This document shows, piece by piece, positions 34,240-42,332 of a DNA stretch of 44,273 nt. The notes below the pieces were generated by a model, which saw only the letters and a list, made by a program, of their open reading frames with translations, searched no databases and was not told the DNA's origin. The position numbers and the translations under genes are program-made. Every line of letters begins with the position of its first letter. Positions within the stretch are counted from its first letter, which is position 1. Origin of the DNA: Parvularia atlantis. Its lineage: Eukaryota > Opisthokonta > Rotosphaerida. Where the stretch lies: NCBI GenBank assembly GCA_943704415.1, contig CALSCO010001739.1, positions 1 through 44,273 of the forward strand, in the 5' to 3' direction.

Positions 34240-36885
34240 TCACGCAGTCAGCGGCAGGATCTGCATGCACACAGTCAGCACGTGCGCTTCGTGCAGGCGG
34301 CGGAGCGCGCACCTCGGAGACGGTCACGATCGTGTCCTGGAAGATCTTGTACAGCCAGTACGGGTCCTCGCAGCAGTGGTGCGTCGGCACGGTCGTCGCG
34401 CGGATGATCTCGTCCTGCGTGCCCGGTGCGGGCGGTGTAGTGGCGCAACGGCGGCGTGCGTGCGCACGCGCACCTGCTTGGCCTTGGGCAGCTCGCGCAG
34501 GCCGCCCATGAGCCGGTGCCGGTCCGGGTGCCCGATCGTCTTGTCTTCGTGCTTATTCTGCACGGGCGCGCTCAGCAGTGCCGGTGTGCGGCACGGCAGC
34601 ACCGCCCGCACCTCCCACGCCGTGTAGCGCAGGTTCATGCCCGGCAGGTTGGCCATGGTCTTGTACGGCGTGTAGTTGTTGGACGGGACCGCGTGCGGGT
34701 ACAGCTCGATCACCTGCGTCGCCGCGTCAGAACGGAATGTGCTGCCGTGCGCGGGCGCGCCTTGGCGTTCTCGGGCATGAACATGCACAGGATGAGGATC
34801 GAGCCGTGCATGCCGATGGCGATGCGCGCGTGCCGCACGATGTTGACGATCTGCGCGGCGCCGCATCAGCCGGTGCACACGTGCAAAGACCCGGCGCGCG
34901 CACCTGCCACAGGCTGAGCGTCTCGAGGCGCGCAAAGCCCACGCGGCTGCCCGGCTGCTGCGCCTCCAGCGCGCCCTTGAGCTCGCCCTCGTTCACGATC
35001 AGGCGGTTGAGCGTGCGCGAAAAGATGACGATGTCGAGCGGGTCTGTGCGCGTGTCAGCCACGACACCGCATGGACCGATGCGCGCCCACCCGCCGCCTG
35101 CTGCCGCGTGCGTTCGGCGTAGCGTGCAAAGCGCTCGTACAGAAAGTCGGCCATGAGACGAACGTCCTTGCCCGAGACAGACTGCGCGTGCGCGCGCGCG
35201 CGCGCGTTGCATGTCAAGCGTCGCGCGCTGCGGACTGGTTACTGCACACGCGCACCTTGCCCGGGATCGGGCCCTGCGGCCGCCCAAAGCCATACTGGTA
35301 CCAGTTGGCGCGGCGCGACATGCCGACGACCGCGACCTCGAAGCACATGACAGTCCCGGGCTCGAGCTCGCCGTGGTGCACGGGCTTGCGGTCGCTCAGC
35401 AGGCTCAGGAAGATCTTGTAGTCGCCCGCGGCGTGGTCGTCGAGCACGATCACGCTGCGCCGTGCGTGTGAGCGCGTCGGCAGCCGCCCGCGCGCACGTG
35501 GCACGCACCGGTTGTCAGTGTCGATCGTCCACGGCTCGACCGGCCGGCTGTGGCGCTCGGTGTATTCAAACATGTTGAAGAACATGCCCGTGATGTCGTC
35601 GTGCAGCACGTGCATGATGTTGTACGGCAGGAAGCGGTAAATGAAGTAGCTCGTGCCCGACGCGAAGCGCGCCTTCTCGTCCGCGTCGGGCAGGTTCTGC
35701 ACGACTTTCAGGTTAAACGCGGAGATGCCCGTAACCTGCGCGCCGTTCGTCAGAACGCCCGCCTCACGCCCTCACGCACACTGCGCACCGAGCAGTGGTC
35801 CGATACGCTAAACAGGGTGTCGCCGACCTTGGTGCTGATGCCCTGGACGTCGTCGGGACTGTCGATCTGCACGAGAAACTCACGCGTGTCGACCTTGTAG
35901 AATAGGTTCTCGATGCGGCACACGCTGTGCACCGGCGTCGGCGCCCCTCGCACGCCGCGTACAGCCGCACGCACCGGTTCTCGCGCGACGCGCCCATGCA
36001 GCTCACCTTGGAGCGCAGCTGACGCAGCGGCACTGCGGGCTGCACGAACGTCTCATCGTCGCGCAGGTGTGGCGGCATCGCCTTGGCCTGTCCAGCGCGG
36101 GTGAGCCGCGCGTACGCGAGACTGGGACCGACACACGACGCACCGGGTACACGTCGTTCGCCAGCGGCCCGCCGCACAGCATCTCGGCGTCAGCCAGACA
36201 CATGGTCCCGCACGCCTTTGGTGCGGTCAGCACAGACACGCACGCGCACGGTGGCCGCGCACCGTGCTGTGCCCGTGCCGCCCGTACGAGTTGCCACACC
36301 AGCACTCGCCGCCGTCCTGCAGCCCCGCGTACTGGAAGCCCTTGAGCGCGCAGCGGTGCATGCACCGCGCTGGCGTCGCCGACGGCATCCCGCGCTGGTA
36401 CTCGGACAGGTCGCGCGCACCAAAGTCGTCCTTGAAGCAGCCGATGCGCAGCTGCCCCCCGCGCGCACCGTCACGGCCGCGGCCAAGGCGATCGGCGTGC
36501 GCACGGCACGCACCTTGCTCAGCGGCGCCTCGGTCGGCCCGGCCGCCGTCGCCGCCACCGTCGTCGCCGCCACCGTCGTGACCTCAGCCGCCGCCGTTGC
36601 GCCGTGCGCCGTCTCGTGGTGCCGCGCCAGCTCAGACTCGAGCTGCTGCACGCGCTGCGACAGTTCCTCGACCCTGCGCACGCCGCGCATCGGCCATCGC
36701 CACGCGTGCGCACGCGCGCGACCGCACCGCACGCGGTCGTAGCCCTCCGACGGCAGCATCACGAAGAACGTCGCGCTCGCGCCCAGCAGCAGCTGCGCAC
36801 ATCGGTCAGCGCGAGGGAGGCGTCGTGGGCCTGGGGCGGCAAGGCGCACCAGCAGGAGCGCAGCAGCGAGCACGCCCAGGCGCAT
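34240..36885 (-). CDS. WSC-domain + POMGNT2-like glycosyltransferase (GT61)
   Basis: Exons 1-2 join to MRLGVLAAALLLLLLGASAT, a signal anchor, then a coiled stem (EELSQRVQQLESELARHHE). A Cys-rich WSC domain follows: QLRIGCFKDDFGARDLSEYQ, CMHRCALKGFQYAGLQDGGE and CWCGNSYG, closed by MCLADAEMLCGG. The catalytic part matches POMGNT2/EOGT-like GT61 enzymes: YNIMHVLHDDITGMFFNMFE, VIFSRTLNRLIVNEGELKGA, ARIAIGMHGSILILCMFMPE, QVIELYPHAVPSNNYTPYKT, MANLPGMNLRYTAW, DRHRLMGGLRELPKAKQ and THHCCEDPYWLYKIFQDT. POMGNT2 adds beta-1,4-GlcNAc to O-mannose in the ER. The animal enzyme carries a C-terminal fibronectin III domain; here the protein stops 12 residues after IFQDT, and a WSC domain sits at the N-terminus instead. 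At least ten exons. Confidence 0.85.
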
Positions 36886-37017
36886 CCCGCCAGCCTGAAG
36901 GGTTGGATCAGACAACTTTTAAAGTGTATGTACCTATAGATCACTTTGTGCGCACATTTCGTCGATTTCGTTTCGAGTCGCGCACGCGGCGAAAGGCGCA
37001 CCGTAACTGCTGGGCAC

Positions 37018-37344
37018 ATGGTCCAGCGCCGCCCCCTCACGCCCATCACTACCGCCGCCGCCGCCGGCAACAACGCGCGCGCGGTGCCGAACACTGGCAA
37101 CCAGCACGTGTCGGCGCGGGAGCGTCGTCGATCTGAAACGGGTGAAAACGCCGACCCCGCGGCCCTCGCCACCCCACCGCCCACCTACGAGGACGCGATT
37201 GGCCGAGACTACCTGCCCGAGTACAACGAGGTGCCCCTCTGCAGGCAATACTACGCCCCGACGCGTGGTCCGGGCCATCACCCGGCTCCGCAGAGCTGCC
37301 CGAACTGCGGCGGCCACCTCCCGGAAGGGTGCACCTGTCAGTAA
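37018..37344 (+). CDS. Small PY-motif protein with C-terminal cysteine knuckle
   Basis: A single exon of 108 residues from Met 37018 (MVQRRPLTPITTAAAAG). The N-terminal half is disordered. The centre has TPPPTYEDAIGRDYLPEYNE with a PPxY motif (a ligand for WW domains of Nedd4/Rsp5 ubiquitin ligases) and a second LPEY. The end CPNCGGHLPEGCTC holds two CxxC/CxC pairs that could bind zinc. Similar PPxY-ExA blocks occur in ubiquitin-ligase adaptors and membrane-traffic proteins, but I do not recognise a family. The frame is supported by its non-random Pro/Tyr/Cys content and by fitting between the divergent POMGNT2-like start (132 bp away) and the MAT1 stop (35 bp). Confidence 0.55.
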   Translation: MVQRRPLTPITTAAAAGNNARAVPNTGNQHVSARERRRSETGENADPAALATPPPTYEDAIGRDYLPEYNEVPLCRQYYAPTRGPGHHPAPQSCPNCGGHLPEGCTCQ

Positions 37345-37379
37345 ACCTCAATGTCGTGTTCGTGCCCCCCGCACGCGTC

Positions 37380-38951
37380 TCACAACCCCACCGGCGCGTC
37401 CATGAGCCCCACGACGGTCGCGTCGAGCGCGCGGTGGTATGCTAGCTATGTGTGCGCGCGCGCGCGCGCGTGAGACGTGCAGCCCGCCCGCCCCCTGCGC
37501 GCACCTGCGACAGGAACCCGCCCGCGCGCGCGACGCCGTGCGTCTCGTTGTGCAGTGCCTGGTGCCGGAGCGTCAAGCAGACGCGCACGATCGCGTGAGC
37601 ACGCACCGCGAGCGACGGGTCGAAGAAGCGCGCGAGCGAGCCGTGGTCGGGCCGGTCAAAGTGGCACGTCTCGAGCGGGTCGAAGGGCTGCGCAACGTGC
37701 ATGAGCCGCAGCAGCGCACGGGGCGCACGGGGCGCGACCTCCTGCATCTCGCGCTGGAGCCGCTCGTCCTCAGTGCGCTTGGCGTCAACCGCAGTCGCCA
37801 CCGACACGCCGGGCCCGGCCTTTTGCACTGGCGCGTCGCGGCGCGCGTCACGTCAAGCCCATCGCACGCGGCACACGCAGCGCGCACCGGCCATGCCGTG
37901 CAGCTTGTCCATGTACGACATCGTAAAGCCGGACGTGTCGGCCTGGAGCTCGCCGGGCGCGCCGGATGCGCCGGGCCCGTCGCGCCGCGAGGGCGCCTTG
38001 AGCGTCTTGGTCGTGCGCTGGAGCACGGGCTGGCTCGCGCGGGCCTGCGTGTCGGCGCTGATCAACAACCCTCACGCGCGGCGACGCGCATCGCAGCGGC
38101 GCGCACCAGGTCCTCGATGAACCCGTCGCGCTCCTTGACCCTGTCCTGCTGCTCCTGCTTGATCAGCGCGAGGTCGGCGCGGTCGCGCTCGTCCAGCTCG
38201 CGGCGCTCCTTGTCGAGCAAGTCGGCTGCGGTGGCCGACACGTCAGGCGCCCACGGCGGTAGTGCGCGCGCGCACAGAGTTGCCGCGTCTCGAGCGTGTC
38301 GATCGCGCGGTTGCGCCGGATCAGCTCCTCGTTCTTCTGCCGGAACGCCTCGATGCGCCGGTTGGTCTCGCCCACGTCGACGTTGTTGACGAGGTTGAAG
38401 ACTTGCGCCGTCCGATCGCGTCAGCGACATGTTCGAGCGGCAAAACGGCGACCTCCGCGCACCCATCTCCTCGACCTCCTCCAGGTAGTCGTTGTACTCG
38501 CGCAGCGTCACAAAGTCCTCTTCGCGCTTGTTGTACCTGCGGCGATGCGCGCGTTTGAGCGTGGGGGGGAGGGGCCGGGCACGGGCGCGGGCGCCGCATC
38601 GGGGGCGCACAGCTTGGTCAGGCGCTTGCGCACGCGGACCTCCTTGTCGACCACAAGGTCCTCGAACGTCTGCGCGACGTAGTCGCTGCGGCGCAGCAGC
38701 TCGCCGCAGACGGGGCACGGCGCCGTGCTGGCCGAGAACTTGAGCTTGACGCAGCTCTCGCATCTGTCGGGTCGGGGTCAACATCCGCCTCCGCCGCCGC
38801 ATCGGGCGCGCATCCCGCACAGCTTGTGGCAGCACGGGCTGACGAGCAGGCGCATGTTGGGGCTGAACAGCGTCGAGCCGAGGCAGCTCGGGCACACCTC
38901 CTCGTCCGTGTCGTCGCCAAAGACCGCGCTCACGGCGCTTCGCCCGGCCAT
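37380..38951 (-). CDS. MNAT1: CDK-activating kinase assembly factor MAT1 (TFIIH subunit)
   Basis: RING-finger subunit that joins CDK7-cyclin H to TFIIH. Starts MAGRSAVSAVFGDDTDEE at 38951. The RING (CPSC, VSPCCHKL|CESCV, CPVCGELLRRSDYV) is split by an intron. Next come VDKEVRVRKRLTKL, the signature YNKREEDFVTLREYNDYLEE (almost the same as human MAT1), VFNLVNNVDVGETNRRIEAF, a coiled coil (DLLDKERRELDERDRADLAL), TSGFTMSYMDKLHG, and a C-terminal CDK7/cyclin-H contact region. The last exon (LAYHRALDATVVGLMDAPVG) corresponds to the human SLACHRALQDAFSGLF end. About nine exons. The ATG is preceded at 3 nt by AAGCAG. Confidence 0.95.
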
Positions 38952-38984
38952 CGTCTGCTTGGATCTGTCACACAACCCCGGCCT

Positions 38985-39888
38985 TCACTTCTCAAAGTCG
39001 AGCCGCTTGCACATGTCGCTCCCGAAGCCCGCGTTGAGCTCTGCGCGCGCGCGAGTCAGGCCGGCCTCTCCGTGCGCCGGTCCGCGCACCACGTAGCGCG
39101 TCGCTCGATGGCGTGTCGGCCGCGGCAGTCGGCGTCGGCGTCGGCGCGATGGGTGCGGCGGCCGCGGGCGTGGGCGCGGGCGTGGAGGCCGCGCTGGCCG
39201 CGGTCCACGACGGGTCGGGTCGGTGCTCGGCGTGCTTCTGGTAGTACGTGTAGCAGACTGCCGCCCGCGCACGCCGGTCAACACCCGGGGCACACGTACT
39301 CACGAGGACGCACGGGCACAGAGCATCTCGTCGCCCTGGCGCGTGCGCAGCGCCGTCAGCGGGCCGTCGGTCGTGCGGCAGTTGTGGCACTCGGACGCCG
39401 ATGCGCCGCCCGTCGGCGGCCGCAGCAGCGTCATCGGCGACGTGCTCGCGGGCGTCGCGTTGGCCGGCGGCGCCATGGTCGATCGAAACACGGCCTGCGG
39501 GTGTCCCGGCGGGGGCGGGGGCGCCGGCCTGCGCAACAGCAGCGTGAGCACATACGTAGCAACACGGCTGCGGCACTTGTACCGCGCGATCGCCTGCGCC
39601 ATCGTCGCCACAGCGGGTGACGGCCGCGGCGCCACAGCCGGCGGCGCACTAGCCAGTGGCCGCTGCTGCGGAACGGGCGGCTGCTTCGGCTGCGGTGGCG
39701 CGATCATCGTGCCCAGGAAGACCGCCTCGGCCGTCTGGATCTGCATAATACGCGTAAGGCACGGCAGCAGCGAACGGCGCACGAGCACCCAGCACCTTAG
39801 GCAGCGCCAGCTCGAGCGCGCGGCGCGACACAAACGTGCCCGGCGGCGACACACGCACCAGCGCCACCAGCCGATCGCGCAGCGTCAT
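38985..39888 (-). CDS. GATA-like zinc-finger protein
   Basis: Starts MTLRDRLVALVRVSPPGTF at 39888; introns remove GTGCTGGGT...ATGCAG, GTGCCGCAG...GCGCAG and two more. The N-terminal 50 residues (SRRALELALPKIQTAEAVFL) look like a small helical domain. A Pro/Ala-rich linker follows, then one zinc finger: CHNCRTTDGPLTALRTRQGD, EMLC-ALC-YTYYQKHAEHR. The spacing C-x2-C-x18-C-x2-C and the context (NC.TT..PL, Y.YY..H) fit a GATA-type finger, though the canonical Trp and Gly are absent. The second Cys pair is assembled across an intron (39290 region). The tail ends GSDMCKRLDFEK. Likely a DNA-binding or chromatin protein. It sits 33 bp upstream of the MAT1 start and 19 bp downstream of the bromodomain gene stop. 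Confidence 0.72.
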
Positions 39889-39907
39889 TGCTGTGCGCGC
39901 GTTTGTG

Positions 39908-42267
39908 TCAGCTCGCGTAACCCGCCCCTACCGCGCGCTCACCGAGATGCTTCTCCAGCTGCGACGGCGACTCCAGGCGCGACCTGCACACTGTCAGCGG
40001 CACGCGAACGCGCGGCACGCACCGCACGCACCGCGTCATGCGCTCCTTGTGCAGCACCATCAGATACCACAGCAGGCGCGCGTTTTGGTCGAGGATGCCC
40101 TGCGCCGTGCGCCCCTGCGCGGAGCGGTCATTTGCCGCCCAAGCCACGCGTGCATCCGTGCGTACCGACGGCACCACCACCGTGTCGAGGATGTTGTCCG
40201 GGATAAAGTCCGTGGCCACGTTGGCCTCGGCCAGCACGCTCTTGATCTGCGCGACGGTCACGGGGCCCTCCATTTTCGGCACGGCCGCGCCCGACGCTGC
40301 CGTCGCGCCATCAGCCGCGCGTACGGCCTCCAGCACGCAGCCGCACCGATTCGCTGCTGCAGCTCCCGGAAGTCATGCGTGAGCTCAAACTCGGGCGACG
40401 TCGCGTACTCCATCACCACGGACGGCTTCTGCACGGGCGGCGGTCAGCAACGGGCGGGCGTGCATGGCAAGGCAGCGCACCAGCGCGTCGTCCTTCAGCT
40501 CCACCTGCGGCTCCTTCTCGCCGCGCTGCCGCGCTGCCACGATCTGCTCCTCGGCGGCCTTGAGCGCCGAGTGCATACCACCCGTGAGCGTATTGAGGAT
40601 CCTGCCCATCAGTGCCAGCGCCAGCGCCAGCATTAGTCAGCCGCTCACACACAGCAGCAGCTCGCACGCACCTCTGCGCGTACTCGACCGCGGCCGGGCC
40701 CGCGCCGCGCGCAAAGCTCTCGAGGCTCTGCGCGTAGCTGACGCCCTCCTACGCGCGCGCGAGCGTGCCGGCGTGAGCACGCTTGCGCTCGCAACCTGAG
40801 CGCCCACGCACCAGGTCCGCATACGTCAGCGCGAGCAGGTCTGACTCAGCCGGCGTGCAGCTCGCGTCCCGCCCGTCGACGTTGGGCCCAAACACGGCAA
40901 ACGGCCCGTAGTCGACGTAGTTAACTGCCGGCGCACACATGAGCATGGCGGAACGACAGCGCCACGTAGCCATGGGCAGTGCACCGGGGATCTTCGGGTT
41001 CCCTGCCGACGTGACCAGGCGGCCGTCCATGTCCCGCGCGGTCTCGGGCCCGAACGAGCCAAACAGCTGCCCGAGCGTCGGCACTAGGCGCTGCGGGAAC
41101 GACGGCGTCGGCATGACGGTCACCTCGCGCAGGCCGGACGCTGCCGCGCGCGCATAGTGCGCTCAGCCACAGCCGCAGGCGCAAGGCAGGCACGAGGCGC
41201 GCGCACCCGTCAGCGAGCCGTCCGAGTGCATCGACCGCAGCCGCTTGGCCGACGAGAAGATGTACGTGCCCTCCATCGTCTTGCGGTACAGGGCCCGCTG
41301 CACGTGCGCGTGTTAGGGAGGTCAAGGGACTGCCGCACGGCACGCGCCTTCCGCGGCAGGCCCGAGGGCGTCGTCAGCGGCACGGCGAGGCGCGAGGTGT
41401 ACCGCTGCCGCATCGACACTGGGGCGCACGCACGACGCCCTGTCAGCCTCGCGCGACCGCAGCCACAGCGGCGGGCACGCACGCAGCGACGAGCTGCCCC
41501 CAATCGGCTGCGACTCCTCCTCCTCGGCGAGCGTCTGCGCGCGCGCCAGTGAGCACGCCGAACGACATCGCCAGCGCCTCGCACTCGCACCACGTCGATG
41601 TCCTCGCCATCGTCCATCGGCACCGGCGCACCCGCGGCCGGCGTGACGGCGGGTGTGCCGGCCTGCATCGGCGTGCCGCTGGGCGCGCTGCTGGCCGCCT
41701 CGAGCAGCTTCTCTGCGCACGTGCGCGGCCGTTAAAACACGCACGCGCGAACTGGCGGGCACACACGCAGACGCGGGCGGTCGCGCGCGATGATGCGCTT
41801 GGCGTCCTTCTGCACCTTGTCGGCCTGCTTGTAGTACACCGTCGTGACGTTGTTGTACTTCTTGGCGTTGTTGCAGATGAGGTCGACGTCGGCCTGGCCG
41901 ACGTCTCAGCACCCACAGCGAGCACAGGCGTCGACGGCGGCGCACCTCAAAGTCCTCCACGCTCGCGTACTCGCCCTGCTGCACCCTGGCCGCCATCGTG
42001 CCAAAGTCCATCGGGTGCGCGATCACCGTATGGTAGTCGGGCACCTCCTCGGCGTTGACGGGCCTCGCAAACAGCTCATACTCGTCCTTGCTGCGTGTGC
42101 GCGCACGCACGTGTATGCACACGTGAGCACGCCATCCGCCACCCGCTCACAGCAACGCACAGCCGGATCGCCGCCAGCGTCTTGCGCAGCCCGTCGGCCA
42201 GCGCCTGGTGCGCCGAGCCGCCGCTGCTCAGCCGCACGGCCGTCTTGGACTTACGCCCACCCGCCAT
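39908..42267 (-). CDS. BRD7/BRD9-like bromodomain protein
   Basis: Likely subunit of a SWI/SNF-type remodeller that reads acetyl-lysine. Starts MAGGRKSKTAVRLSSGG at 42267. The bromodomain is assembled from two or three exons: LADGLRKTLAAIR, then SKDEYELFARPVNAEEVPDY, HTVIAHPMDFGTMAARVQQG, EYASVEDFE and VDLICNNAKKYNNVTTVYYK. The acetyl-lysine-binding Asn (KKYN) is present. Downstream parts match the DUF3512 region of BRD7/9: YRKTMEGTYIFSSAKRLRSM, PSFPQRLVPTLGQLFGSFGP, VNYVDYGPFAVFGPNVDGRD and SDLLALTYADLVRG. The C-terminal third (ALMGRILNTLTGGMHSALKA, IPDNILDTVVVPSVRTDARV) is helical and I cannot match it. About 14 exons. Confidence 0.85.
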
Positions 42268-42332
42268 TTGCCGCTTCTAGTAACTACTGATGCACAACGG
42301 CGTGTCGCTGGCAATATGTACGGGGTAGCGCT

